From positions 1-64,000 of the forward strand of contig CAZYEX010000022.1 in assembly GCA_964646605.1 (NCBI GenBank): a stretch of 64,000 nucleotides of DNA, written 5' to 3'. Positions 24,033-33,469 of the stretch are shown here, piece by piece. The notes under the pieces are model-generated. The model did no database searches. It was not told where the DNA came from and saw nothing but the letters and a program-made list of their open reading frames with translations. Position 1 is the stretch's first letter; every line of letters starts with the position of its first letter. This DNA comes from SBAX01 sp964646605 (GTDB taxonomy: Bacteria; Planctomycetota; Phycisphaerae; UBA1845). A program made the translations under genes and the position numbers.

Positions 24033-25694
24033 CTACTTTCCGCTCTTGGGTTTCGTGGTTTTCTTCTTGGCGGCGGGCTTGGCGGTCGCCTTGGGCGTCG
24101 ACTTGGCCGCCGGTTTGGCGGATGTTCTAGTCGCGGGCTTGTCGGGCGCCTTCTTGGGGACCGCTTTTTCGGGCGTCTTGGCGGCCTTTGCCGGAGCCTT
24201 CTTTTTCGGACCCTCGACTTCGGTGATCTGCGCCTCGACCAGAAGCTCCGCGAAGACCTTCTCGTCGCGAAGCTGTAGGTACAAGGTCGTCAACCCCTCG
24301 CCCTTGCTCAACTCGTCGCGAACGCGGTCGAAGCGCTTGCCCGTGCGCCGCGCGATCCGCGCCAAGGCCCCGTTCATCTCCTCTTCCGTGACCGTGAGTT
24401 CGCGCTCCTCCGCGATCTTCTCGAGGATGAAATAGAGTTTCAGATCGCGGACCGTTTGATCGTGGGCCTTGGCCCGCAGTTCGTCGCCGATGCGGGTCAG
24501 TTCGGAGGGCGGGACGCCCTGCTGCAACATCTCGATCATACGCCGGCTGACGGCGCGATCCGTTTGCCGCTGCGAAAGCCCCTCGGGAATCTCCAGCTCG
24601 GTCTTGTCCACCAAATAACGACCAATCTGCTCGAAGAGCTTGGAGTGCAAGGTGCGGCCAAGCTCCGATTCCAAAGTGGAGCGGATCGCCGTGCGGAGGC
24701 CGTCCTCGTTGTCGAAGCCCAAGGCGGAAAGGAGTTCGTCGTCGATGGGCGGCAGCTCGAGGCGTTTGATTTCCCGAATCGTGAAGTCGAATTTCGCGGT
24801 CTTTCCGCGAATGTCGATGTTCTCGTGATCGTCGGGGACGGAGGCCTCGAAGGAGACGTCGTCGCCATGCTTCTTGCCCACCAGGACCTCGCCCAACCCG
24901 CGAAGCGGAACGCCCTTGATGCGAATGTCTCGGGCGGCGATGTCGAAGTTGTCCTCCGTGGCGAGGGTCTCGCCGCCCACGGACATTTTCATGGCCACGT
25001 AGAGCATATCGTCGGCTTCGACCGGTCCGTCCTCGACGGGCTGGAACGTCCCGCGTCGCATGCGCAGTTGGCGCAACTCCAAGTCCACGTCCTCGTCGTC
25101 GATGGTGATCGCGGGGCGATCCACGGGAATCTTGGTGAGCTCGGGCAACTCGAATTGCGGTTTGAGTTCCAGCTCGCAGGAGAACGACAGCGGCCCCTCC
25201 TTGGGCATGATCAGATGGTCGATTGCCTTGTCGAAGGCAACGAGCCTTTCCACCTCGACGGTGCGAGGTTTCTGGTCGTCGCCGGTTCGCTCCTCCTTGG
25301 CCTTGACCCAAAAGAGCGGGTCGCCGAGGGGCTTGAGGCTCTCCTTTTCCACGGCCGCGAGGTAGCCGTTGCGGAGGAGTTGCGACTTGAGCTGCTCGCC
25401 GACGTCGCTGCCGAAGCGCTTCTCGACGAGGCGAAGCGGAGCGTGGCCCTTGCGAAAACCGGGGATGGCGGCTTCGCGCTTCAGCTCCGCGAACTCCTTG
25501 CCCATGCGTCCGTCCACGGTCTCTCGCGGAACGGTGACGGTGAGCTTCAGGCGCAGAGACCCGATGTCCTCGCGGCGGACGGTGATGGCCTCTTTAAGCT
25601 CGGCCATGAGCTTGGCCTCGTCGGAAAGCTCCTCCTCGGGGGTGGGAGATTCCTGCTGCGGTTCCTGGTCGAGGGCAACATCCTGATCCGTCAT
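24033..25694 (-). CDS. tig: Trigger factor
   Basis: 553 residues from MTDQDVALDQEPQQE; the family averages 430-460. The ribosome-binding domain shows the signature GFRKGHAPLRLVEKRFG, the middle FKBP-like part shows PVEDGPVEADDMLYVAMKM, and the C-terminal chaperone arm begins near SALGFDNEDGL. The last 65 residues are a Lys/Ala/Pro-rich tail (KKAPAKAAKTPEKAVPKK) like histone H1. It catches nascent chains at the exit tunnel. It heads the tig-clpP-clpP cluster. The frame upstream of this ATG is random-looking. Confidence 0.9.
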   Translation of the reverse strand: MTDQDVALDQEPQQESPTPEEELSDEAKLMAELKEAITVRREDIGSLRLKLTVTVPRETVDGRMGKEFAELKREAAIPGFRKGHAPLRLVEKRFGSDVGEQLKSQLLRNGYLAAVEKESLKPLGDPLFWVKAKEERTGDDQKPRTVEVERLVAFDKAIDHLIMPKEGPLSFSCELELKPQFELPELTKIPVDRPAITIDDEDVDLELRQLRMRRGTFQPVEDGPVEADDMLYVAMKMSVGGETLATEDNFDIAARDIRIKGVPLRGLGEVLVGKKHGDDVSFEASVPDDHENIDIRGKTAKFDFTIREIKRLELPPIDDELLSALGFDNEDGLRTAIRSTLESELGRTLHSKLFEQIGRYLVDKTELEIPEGLSQRQTDRAVSRRMIEMLQQGVPPSELTRIGDELRAKAHDQTVRDLKLYFILEKIAEERELTVTEEEMNGALARIARRTGKRFDRVRDELSKGEGLTTLYLQLRDEKVFAELLVEAQITEVEGPKKKAPAKAAKTPEKAVPKKAPDKPATRTSAKPAAKSTPKATAKPAAKKKTTKPKSGK

Positions 25695-25858
25695 CGAGCG
25701 ACTCCTTACACTCCCGGAACGCCCCCGGCCGCCGCTTGCGGTCCGCGCTTCCCGCCGGGGTCGAGGGCAACTTACCCGACCCAAGGGTAGGTTTCAACGC
25801 CGGGATTACAAAGCTCCACGGCCCCACCCTTCCGGTTGAGGGTCCTGAATGTCGGGAG

Positions 25859-26308
25859 TCAGTCCGCTTGCGTCTCGGGCGCCTGGGGCGGTTGCGAGGG
25901 GCGTGGCGGCGTGATCTGGACGAGGAGGAGGCGGGCTTCGCGGAGCAGTGCGCCTGCGGACCAGAGTTGGACCCGATATTCGCCGGGTGCGGGGAAGGTC
26001 AGGCCGTGAAACTGCAGGGCGAGGTTGGCGATGGCCCGTGGGTTCTTGAAATCGACGGCCCCACGGCCCTCGACGATCGGGGGGCGGGCGTCGTTGCTGT
26101 CCACGATGCGGATGGTCAGCTCCGTCCGGCCGTGGCCGTCGGTCATGGCTACGAACACCGAGAGCTGCGGATGCGTGGCCGGGAACCCGGCGGCATGGAC
26201 CTTGCTGAACATCCCGATCAGCGACTGCTTGCCGGTGATGCGATCGGTGATGATCTGGTCGCAGACCAGCAGGGCAATGACGTCTGGCGTGGGGCGGTTC
26301 TCAGTCAT
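25859..26308 (-). CDS. Conserved hypothetical protein (possibly DUF6941)
   Basis: 149 residues. PDVIALLVCDQIITDRITGK then SLIGMFSKVHAAGFPATHPQ and LSVFVAMTDGHGRTELTIRI suggest a beta-sandwich that planctomycete annotations sometimes call DUF6941; this label is from memory and tentative. The C-terminus is Pro-rich. No signal peptide. It lies alone upstream of the large exported protein gene on the opposite strand; the 266-base spacer holds no other gene. Confidence 0.6.
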   Translation of the reverse strand: MTENRPTPDVIALLVCDQIITDRITGKQSLIGMFSKVHAAGFPATHPQLSVFVAMTDGHGRTELTIRIVDSNDARPPIVEGRGAVDFKNPRAIANLALQFHGLTFPAPGEYRVQLWSAGALLREARLLLVQITPPRPSQPPQAPETQAD

Positions 26309-26574
26309 GCAACGGCAGCTCCTTTGTTTCTCACCCGCATCCTACTCGCGTAGGGGATCGTGCGAAAGTCCGGAGCTCAGAGCATGCTTTCACATCGGCT
26401 CCGTTTGGCTTCGTGCAGGGGGACGAGCGGTCGCAGGTCGCTGGGCCGGGTACTCCATTCAGGCTACACCCGAAAGGCGACTTGACGCCCGTCCACCCGT
26501 GTGCTCAGCTTCCCCGGTCGTTTCGGCTCCTAGAGGGCCCGGTATCCGTTCTTGGCTAGCAGGAGTGAAGAACC

Positions 26575-28815
26575 ATGCGCAATTCCGAATCCATCGTTCG
26601 AGGTCGTTTCGCGTTGTTAGGCGGGTTGATCAGCGTTTCGATGTGTGGTGTGACCCTCGGCGACGAGCCGCGGCTGTACATCGAGCCGATTCCGGGGTTG
26701 ACGACGGTCCGGCACCCGGCACCCGCCGAAACGAGCATACCGTTGGGAACAATGCTGCGCGTTTGCGTTTCCACGCCGTCGAGCAGCCTGCCGCCGAACC
26801 CCGACGGGGATGATACCGACATAATGGTCGACCCGAGGCCCATAGCCGATGCACATAGCGGCGATCCGGTCCCATCGCCGAGCTCGGGGCCGGTCCACGT
26901 AACCTGGACCGGAGCCGTCGAGATTGATCGGAGCACGACCATGTCCTGGGCGGAGTGTCCGTTGGAGACGGAGGGCGTCCATGTTCTACGTGTCATGGTC
27001 GAGCGCCCGAACGGAGGACGATGGGAGACCTCGTGCGCGCTGAATGTCGTGGACGTCCCTGGAGAGGAGATCGCGGTCGGAGGGCGAATCCTGACGTTGT
27101 CCGACCCGATGCGGATGGACGAATCGGCGACCAATGAAGAAACCATGCGTTACTTTTTCGGTGAGTCGATCGCGTCGCTTCGTGTGGCCTCTAAAGAGCG
27201 AAGATCTCGCGGGTCCGGAGCGCCACGGTTCCCGACGCTCTTTCTAACTTCGACCGATAACACGATGATGGTTAGCGTGCGGACCGATCCACCGGGCTTC
27301 GAGCCGCTCATGGAGGTCCGCATCGGCGGTCGCGAACCCTTCCTCGCCCCGGCGCGTTCCCTGCGGTTCGCCGAACATGGTTTACGTCGCGTTTCGCTGG
27401 GCCCTACGCAGGACGCAATCGAATTCGACGTCCAAGTGTACCGCGTTAGCATCGTGAGCCACAGGAGCAGCATGGACATCATCCCCGAAGGCGAGCCGAT
27501 CACCTTCGAGGCCGTCACCGATCCCCCGGGCTACGAGGATGAAATCACTTGGCTCTCTAGCACAAAGTACGGAACTGGCACGCCGGTCACCGGCCGCGGA
27601 CCGACGTTCACCGTGCGGTTCGACGACACCTGGGGCCCGCACCCTAACGACCCAGACACCCCGTTCCAGTGGCTCGGCGTCAAGGCCGACAACGCGGTGT
27701 TCAATCAGGATCAGAAGTGTCCAGGCTTTATTTCCCGAGCCGACGCTGGCCAACTTGTTATCGACACGATCATTGTGGGACATCCGAATGCAGGCGAACT
27801 GGTCGCCTTTTCCTATCCTATCCCTTTGAGCAATGGCTCGATTGTGCAACCTTCCCATGGAGATGGCGGCGGTCCCATTACGGTAAATGGATGTGCCTGG
27901 TTGTACTACATAGATTTTACTCCAGGACAACAGTTCGAGCATTCAACGCGCTATGTATTAGTAGGGGGTACTTCCATCAAACCGAGCGTAGACACCATAG
28001 ATCAAGCATGGTGGCCGAGGGTCAACGGACAAGAAATCTACACCGACCCTGAAGAGAACGCGATTAGTGGTGATCTGTTCTGGGGATCGTATCCTGGTCA
28101 GAATCCCGTATGCGTGCCCGAGCCATTCTCTCATTATCAAAGTACTTCTAAAGCCGCGCGAATGGCAGAAAAACTTTGGGGAATCACGTTCATCGGACCG
28201 GGCATCTATTTAAACGACCGCACCGTTATCACAGCCGCACTAAAGGACTCAGCCGCCGTTCCGCAGGAGAATATCAAGGGATGGTCTTTTGACCAAGCCA
28301 GCGTGGCAGCAGCCGTCCAAGAGGCAAACGATAACAACGCGACTCTTGTTTACGTTTACATTGCTACCCACTTGGTCCTAGCCTCGGGCAAGCTGTCGAC
28401 TCGCTCCGACGCTGATTTGTCCCCCGCCGAATTGGCCGCCCTCCTCGATGATCTGAAGGCGTGTTCCGTCTTCGTCATTCTTCAGGGGTGCTTCACGGGC
28501 AAGGTCATGACGCCCGTGCTAGATGCCCTTATGAATAGAGCCCATCCGCTTAATACCCACGAACCACCCACTATAGGTGTCTTTACAAGTTCCTCCGAAA
28601 CGAAGCGATCGTTCCAGCACAGCGGACCTGGCGCTGGGAGTTATTGGACCCAGGGCTTGAAGAAATGTTGGGGAGACAATAATGCGGATTCCGATGGGAA
28701 CGGATCGGTGGACGTTTTTGAAACTTTTAATTGGGTGCTAATAAATGGTTGTGCAGATGCCAGGGTCGCTGAACCGCAATGGGATGGATTTTCATACATG
28801 TCCTGCGGTTCTTAA
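26575..28815 (+). CDS. Large exported protein with caspase-like (clan CD) C-terminal domain and EF-hand
   Basis: 746 residues. N-terminal signal-like segment FALLGGLISVSMCGVTLGDE, then about 450 residues of beta-rich Ig-like repeats (TDPPGFEPLMEVRIGGREP; DPPGYEDEITWLSSTKYG). Residues 530-730 look like a caspase or C13 fold: LVYVYIATH places a candidate catalytic His at 599, VFVILQGCFTGKV places a candidate Cys at 639, and GVFTSSSETKRSFQHSGPG follows as the strand-loop typical of the clan. DSDGNGSVDVFE at 705-716 is a perfect EF-hand calcium loop. The body from about 27880 is visibly AT-richer than its neighbours. Likely a calcium-dependent extracellular cysteine peptidase; this is inference. 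Confidence 0.6.
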   Translation: MRNSESIVRGRFALLGGLISVSMCGVTLGDEPRLYIEPIPGLTTVRHPAPAETSIPLGTMLRVCVSTPSSSLPPNPDGDDTDIMVDPRPIADAHSGDPVPSPSSGPVHVTWTGAVEIDRSTTMSWAECPLETEGVHVLRVMVERPNGGRWETSCALNVVDVPGEEIAVGGRILTLSDPMRMDESATNEETMRYFFGESIASLRVASKERRSRGSGAPRFPTLFLTSTDNTMMVSVRTDPPGFEPLMEVRIGGREPFLAPARSLRFAEHGLRRVSLGPTQDAIEFDVQVYRVSIVSHRSSMDIIPEGEPITFEAVTDPPGYEDEITWLSSTKYGTGTPVTGRGPTFTVRFDDTWGPHPNDPDTPFQWLGVKADNAVFNQDQKCPGFISRADAGQLVIDTIIVGHPNAGELVAFSYPIPLSNGSIVQPSHGDGGGPITVNGCAWLYYIDFTPGQQFEHSTRYVLVGGTSIKPSVDTIDQAWWPRVNGQEIYTDPEENAISGDLFWGSYPGQNPVCVPEPFSHYQSTSKAARMAEKLWGITFIGPGIYLNDRTVITAALKDSAAVPQENIKGWSFDQASVAAAVQEANDNNATLVYVYIATHLVLASGKLSTRSDADLSPAELAALLDDLKACSVFVILQGCFTGKVMTPVLDALMNRAHPLNTHEPPTIGVFTSSSETKRSFQHSGPGAGSYWTQGLKKCWGDNNADSDGNGSVDVFETFNWVLINGCADARVAEPQWDGFSYMSCGS

Positions 28816-28947
28816 GGGGGCGGGGTGGCACTGTTGGGTGGGCCACTGCTCTGTGCTGTGAGCAGTGGTCCTTCGTCATCAGGAGTTTCTCGACGAATCG
28901 ATGACCGATCGATCTTCGCTCCCGTTCGCAACACTCAACGTAGAGCT

Positions 28948-31900
28948 TCACCGCACGTTGAAGTACTTCGCCTGCCGGTGGTGCGTGATGAGGGCCGTGG
29001 TGGTCTGCTCGGGTTCGAGTTGGAACTCCTCGGAGAGGGCGACGCCGATGCGCTGGGGTTCGAGCAGCGGCCAGAGTTTGAGTTGATCCTCCAAGCGCGG
29101 GCAGGCAGGGTAGCCGAAGCTGTAGCGCGAGCCCTGGTAGTGCTGTTTGAAGATTTCCTGGCGGTCGCGGGCGTCGGAGGCGGCGATGCCCCATTCCACG
29201 CGGATTTGCTTGTGGATGTACTCGGCCATCGCTTCGGCAATCTCCACGCCTAACCCGTGCAGGTGCAGGTAGTCCTTATAGCGGTCCTGGGCGAACCACT
29301 CTCGTGCCACGTCGCTGACACGTCGGCCCGCGGTCACCACGCTGAAGGCGGCTACGTCGTAGACGCCGCCGGAAACGGGCCGGAAAAAGTCGCTCAGGCA
29401 CCAATACGGCGGTTTGCCCATGCGCGGAAACTCGAAGACGGCCAACTGCCGATCGCGGTCGTCGGGGTCGTAAATGTACAAGGAATCGCCGTCGGATTGC
29501 GCGGGCCAGAAACCGTAGACGGCCTGCAAGTGCAGGATGTTCTCAGTCTCGCATTGCTCGAGGAGTTTGCGGAGGATCGGGCGCACCGTGTCGTGCAGGT
29601 ACCGCTGAAACTCCTCCGGGCTGCGACGATTCTTGCGATAGCCCCATTGGACTTGAAAGATCATGTTCTCGTTGAGGTAGGCGAGAGCAGCGCGGGGGTC
29701 GATCCTCTCCACCACCCGCCGGCCCCAGAACGGCGGCTGGGGAACGGGCTCGTCGCGGGTGATATTCGAGCGCGGAGGGATGTAACCAAAACGCTCGACG
29801 GCTTCCTCGTGAAGATCGGACGGCAAGCTCGAAGTTCGAAGTTCAAAGTTCGAAGAGGGCACTTCCACCATGCTGTCTTGGAACTTTGAACTTTGAACTT
29901 CGACTTTTTCCACTGCGTCCGCGCGGGCTGAAACCCGCGGCTCGCCCGCGCCACGGACGATCTGATCCATGAGGTTGAGCCCGGCGAAGGCGTCCTTGGC
30001 GTAGAAGACGGAGCCGTGGTACTCCGGGCGGAGGTCGTGCTCGACGTACTTTCGGGTGAGGGCGGCGCCGCCGAGGATCACCGGCGGATCGAGGCCTCGC
30101 TCGTTGAGGACTTGCAGGTTCTCGCGCATCACGACCGTCGATTTGACGAGCAACCCCGACATTCCGATGGCGTCGGCATCGTGCTTTTCGTAGGCGTCGA
30201 TGATGGCGGTGATGGGCTGCTTGATGCCCAGGTTGTACACGACGTACCCGTTGTTGGTGAGGATGATGTCCACGAGGTTCTTGCCGATGTCATGCACGTC
30301 GCCGCGGACGGTGGCGAGGACAATGGAGCCCTTGCCGGCCTGATCGGTGTGATCGAGATGGGGTTCGAGGAACTTGACCGCGGCCTTCATGGTCTCGGCG
30401 GATTGCAACACGAAGGGAAGTTGCATCTGCCCCGCGCCGAAAAGATCGCCCACGGTTTTCATGCCGTCCAGGAGTATGTCGTTGATGATGTCGAGGGGGC
30501 GATGGGTGGTCATAGCCTCCTCGAGGTCGTCCTCCAGCCCGACGCGGTCTCCGTTGATGATGCGGAGCTTGAGGCGGTCCTCGACGCGCTTGGGTTTTTC
30601 AGGCTCCTTCGCGGTTTCGGCCCCGGCGTCGGCGAAAGCCCTGAGCAGCTCGTGCAACGGGTCATACCCCTCGCGGCGGCGGTCGAAGATCAAATCCTCG
30701 GCCAAATGGCGGTGCTCTTCCTCAATTTTGTAGAGCGGCACGATCCCCGAAACGTGCAGGATGGCGGCGTCCAGTCCTCGCTCCCGGGCGTGGTGCAAAA
30801 AGACGCTGTTGAGCACGCGGCGGACCGGCGGAACGACGCCGAAGCTGATATTGCTCAATCCCAAAAGCGTGTGTACGCCCGGACATTCGTCCTTGATCGC
30901 CGACAGAGCGTCCAAGGTCTCCAAGCCCAGGCGTCGGTCGTCCTCGTTGCCGGTGCAGATGGTGAAGGTCAAGGAGTCGAAGATGAGGTCGCTCGGTCGC
31001 AGGCCGTGGCGCTCGGTCACCAGGTCGAAGATACGCTTGGCGACCTGCACCTTTCGATCGCACGTCTTGGCCATGCCTTGCTCGTCGATGGTCAACGCGA
31101 TGACCGCGGCCCCGTGACGACGGGCGAGACGACAGACGCGGTCCAGTCGCTCCTCGCCGTCTTCGAGGTTGATGGAATTGATGACGCACTTGCCGCCCAC
31201 GAGCTTGAGGGCGGCTTCGATCACAGGCACTTCCGTGCTGTCGATCACCAGGGGCACGGTCACGTCCGTGGCGAAGCGTTTGATGACCGCGGTCATGTCG
31301 GCGATTTCATCGCGGCCCACGTAGGCCGTGCAGACGTCGAGAAGGTGACTACCGTGTTTCACCTGCTCACGGGCCATTTGCACCATGCCGTCCACGTCGC
31401 CGGCGGCGAGCAACTCGCGGAACTTTTTCGAACCGTTGGCGTTGGTGCGTTCGCCGATGGCCAGCACGGCGGCGTCTTGTCGGAGCGTGACGGCCTGGTA
31501 GAGGCTGCTGACCGATGGTTCCAATCGCGCCCGCCGCGCTTTGGGCGCCCGTGTGCCGACGGCATCGACCACGGCGGCGAGGTGGGCGGGAGTCGTTCCA
31601 CAGCACCCGCCGACGATGTTCACGCCGTCGGCCTCGATGAAATCGAGCAGCCATTTCGCCATTTCGGCGGGCGTAAGGGCGTAGTACGGTTCTCCGTCGA
31701 CCAGTTGCGGCAGTCCGGCGTTGGGCTGGACGATCAGCGGGCGATCGCAGTGTTTGCTCAGGTAGCGGATGTGCTCGCTCATTTCCTGCGGGCCCGTCGC
31801 ACAATTCAAACCGAAGGCGGCGACCTGCGGATAAGCGTCGATGGCGGCCAGTGCCGCGGCCATCTCCGTGCCCAGCAGCATCGTGCCCGTCGTCTCGATG

Positions 31901-32475
31901 GTGACGGTGCATAGGATCGGCACTTCGCGGTTGCAGCGCTCCATCGCGTCGATGGCGGCCACGATGCCGGACTTAGCCTGCAAGAGATCCTGACACGTCT
32001 CGACAAGCAAGGCATCGACTCCGCCGTCGATGAGTCCGCGGGCCTGCTCGGTGTAGCTGTCGAGAATTTCGTCCCAATGGGTTTGGCCCAGCGTGGGGAG
32101 TTTGGTCCCTGGTCCCATCGACCCGATCACGAACCGCCGTCGATCGGGCTTGGAGAATTCGTCGGCGGCCTGGCGCGCGATCTGCGCCGCCTGTTTATTG
32201 ATTTCATACGTGCGATGGGCGAGGCCGAACTCGGAAAAGACGATCTTATTGGCCCCGAAAGTGTTGGTCATCACCGCGTCGCAGCCCACGGAGAGAAACG
32301 AGCGATGAATGTCGCGGACCACGTCGGGCCGCGTGGCCGTCACAATGTCCACGCAGTTCTCGTGACCTTCGTAGTCCTTGAGGGACAAATCGCGGGCATG
32401 AATGCTCGTCCCCATGGCCCCGTCGAGGACGAGGACACGGGTCTTCAAGGCGTCGATGAACGGCGACGGGTTCAT
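28948..32475 (-). CDS. metH: Cobalamin-dependent methionine synthase
   Basis: 1175 residues, full length. Homocysteine domain (1-310) with the zinc cysteines in FGLNCATGP and VGGCCGTTPAH; pterin domain (about 330-620) with AVLAIGERTNANGSKKFREL; cobalamin cap and Rossmann part with the cobalt-ligand motif DVHDIGKNLVDIIL near residue 727; SAM-dependent activation domain (about 890-1175) with FQVQWGYRK and RYSFGYPACPRLEDQ. It methylates homocysteine from methyl-tetrahydrofolate. Residues about 857-885, between the B12 and activation domains, are encoded by an inserted repeat. No cobalamin or SAM riboswitch was recognised upstream. Confidence 0.95.
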   Translation of the reverse strand: MNPSPFIDALKTRVLVLDGAMGTSIHARDLSLKDYEGHENCVDIVTATRPDVVRDIHRSFLSVGCDAVMTNTFGANKIVFSEFGLAHRTYEINKQAAQIARQAADEFSKPDRRRFVIGSMGPGTKLPTLGQTHWDEILDSYTEQARGLIDGGVDALLVETCQDLLQAKSGIVAAIDAMERCNREVPILCTVTIETTGTMLLGTEMAAALAAIDAYPQVAAFGLNCATGPQEMSEHIRYLSKHCDRPLIVQPNAGLPQLVDGEPYYALTPAEMAKWLLDFIEADGVNIVGGCCGTTPAHLAAVVDAVGTRAPKARRARLEPSVSSLYQAVTLRQDAAVLAIGERTNANGSKKFRELLAAGDVDGMVQMAREQVKHGSHLLDVCTAYVGRDEIADMTAVIKRFATDVTVPLVIDSTEVPVIEAALKLVGGKCVINSINLEDGEERLDRVCRLARRHGAAVIALTIDEQGMAKTCDRKVQVAKRIFDLVTERHGLRPSDLIFDSLTFTICTGNEDDRRLGLETLDALSAIKDECPGVHTLLGLSNISFGVVPPVRRVLNSVFLHHARERGLDAAILHVSGIVPLYKIEEEHRHLAEDLIFDRRREGYDPLHELLRAFADAGAETAKEPEKPKRVEDRLKLRIINGDRVGLEDDLEEAMTTHRPLDIINDILLDGMKTVGDLFGAGQMQLPFVLQSAETMKAAVKFLEPHLDHTDQAGKGSIVLATVRGDVHDIGKNLVDIILTNNGYVVYNLGIKQPITAIIDAYEKHDADAIGMSGLLVKSTVVMRENLQVLNERGLDPPVILGGAALTRKYVEHDLRPEYHGSVFYAKDAFAGLNLMDQIVRGAGEPRVSARADAVEKVEVQSSKFQDSMVEVPSSNFELRTSSLPSDLHEEAVERFGYIPPRSNITRDEPVPQPPFWGRRVVERIDPRAALAYLNENMIFQVQWGYRKNRRSPEEFQRYLHDTVRPILRKLLEQCETENILHLQAVYGFWPAQSDGDSLYIYDPDDRDRQLAVFEFPRMGKPPYWCLSDFFRPVSGGVYDVAAFSVVTAGRRVSDVAREWFAQDRYKDYLHLHGLGVEIAEAMAEYIHKQIRVEWGIAASDARDRQEIFKQHYQGSRYSFGYPACPRLEDQLKLWPLLEPQRIGVALSEEFQLEPEQTTTALITHHRQAKYFNVR
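29826..29904. repeat. Inverted repeat inserted in frame within metH
   Basis: GAAGTTCGAAGTTCAAAGTT and its inverted partner AACTTTGAACTTTGAACTTC flank about 20 bases. On the coding strand it reads VEVQSSKFQDSMVEVPSSNF then ELRTS in the linker between the cobalamin and activation domains. Tandem GAAGTTC/AAAGTTC arrays are usually found between genes, so the insertion in a core enzyme without breaking the frame is notable. Confidence 0.75.
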
Positions 32476-32505
32476 CCCGTTTGTAGCCCCGGCGGGGAGA
32501 TCGAC

Positions 32506-32665
32506 AATAGCCCAGGACTTCAGTCCTGGGAATTGACGACCGGCCCGTGTTCTCCCCCCTTCGTGGTCTCGCTGCCTGCGGCAGCGAGACCACGAAGGGG
32601 GACGGTTGGCGTCGCGGCGGACCCAGGGCTAAAAGCCCTGGGATATGATCACGACGCCCCGGAAG
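32506..32665. repeat. Cluster of palindromes upstream of metH
   Basis: In 160 bases there are four hairpins: CCCAGGACTTCAGTCCTGGG; a long one with ccccttcgtggtctcgctgc pairing with its exact complement across a CTGCCTGCGGCAG centre (about 32558-32602); CCCAGGGCTAAAAGCCCTGGG-like; and GACGCCCCGGAAGGGGCGTC. They lie in the divergent spacer between metH and the gene at 32771, and the same short palindromes occur widely in planctomycete spacers. Confidence 0.7.
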
Positions 32666-32770
32666 GGGCGTCACCTATCCTCGACCGCATCAGCTTCCAA
32701 CGCCGCCCCACAGTCTATCGGCCCGACACGAGCCCTTCTATGGGGAGCTGGGTATAATCCTACGAGGACG

Positions 32771-33418
32771 ATGGTTCAGGTGGGAGTAGTCGTGGTTCGC
32801 CTCGCAGATCGTATCATTCGCGCATGCCTTGTATTGCTGCTCTCCCTCGCAGCGCTTGTAACCGGACTTGCGGGCGTGTGGACCTATACCGACCCGCCCC
32901 TGTTCCAGTTCGCAGAGGGTGGACGATTCCGCCAGTACATCGACTCGGGTGGGTGGAGATTCGCGTTTCTCTTCGGAACGATCCGCGACAATCAGATCAG
33001 CATCGGCGGGCTTCGCGGGAAAACCCAACTTTTCATGGCACACTAGACGTCGGCGACAACCACGCAGCGGTCGTTCGTCAAGGCAATGGGCCCTTTCTTG
33101 TTTCGCTATCAGTCCTTGCCGTTGCCGAGTCTGTGTTCAATGGGAGCCCAGGAATTGTCTGCGGAGGAAAAAGCCCACGACGTCTTGCCAGTAGTCCGGG
33201 TGTGGGTTGAAACCAAGCCTTGGCTGCCCGGCCCACTTTTCGCGGCCTACCCCATTTGGGCACTGTGGAACGGGCCGTTTCGTCAGCGCCGGAGGAAAAA
33301 GCGGAGCGAGTGCCTTACCTGCGGATACTTCCTCACCGGCAACGTCTCGCGCGTGTGTCCGGAGTGTGGAACGGCCATCCGAAACGCAGAAACGCAGAAA
33401 ACAGAAACGCAGAAATGA
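32771..33418 (+). pseudogene. Membrane protein with C-terminal zinc ribbon, interrupted by TAG
   Basis: The first part (MVQVGVVVVRLADRIIRA, then a transmembrane helix CLVLLLSLAALVTGLAGVW and FRQYIDSGGWRFAFLFGTIR) and the last part (WLPGPLFAAYPIWALWNGPF, then ECLTCGYFLTGNVSRVCPEC) are in one frame and together match the intact neighbour at 33470-34276 in layout. A TAG at 33044-33046 breaks the frame, and the middle section is poorly protein-like, so small frameshifts may also have occurred. Intact family members have N-terminal helix, variable extracellular part, a second helix and the ribbon. Probably inactive; function unknown. Confidence 0.5.
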
Positions 33419-33469
33419 GTCGGCGGGGCGTCACGAAGCGGCGAAGGCCCAGTCACAGCTTGGACGATC

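Noticed and set aside
30016..31914. Long plus-strand frame opposite metH
   Set aside because: Antisense shadow of MetH, which is complete with all domains on the other strand.
32476..32770. Cobalamin or SAM riboswitch upstream of metH
   Set aside because: No B12-box or SAM riboswitch core was found; the structure present is short palindromic repeats.
33044..33046. TAG in the zinc-ribbon gene as pyrrolysine
   Set aside because: No pyl gene in view, the family is not a methylamine methyltransferase, and the sequence around the stop is degraded.
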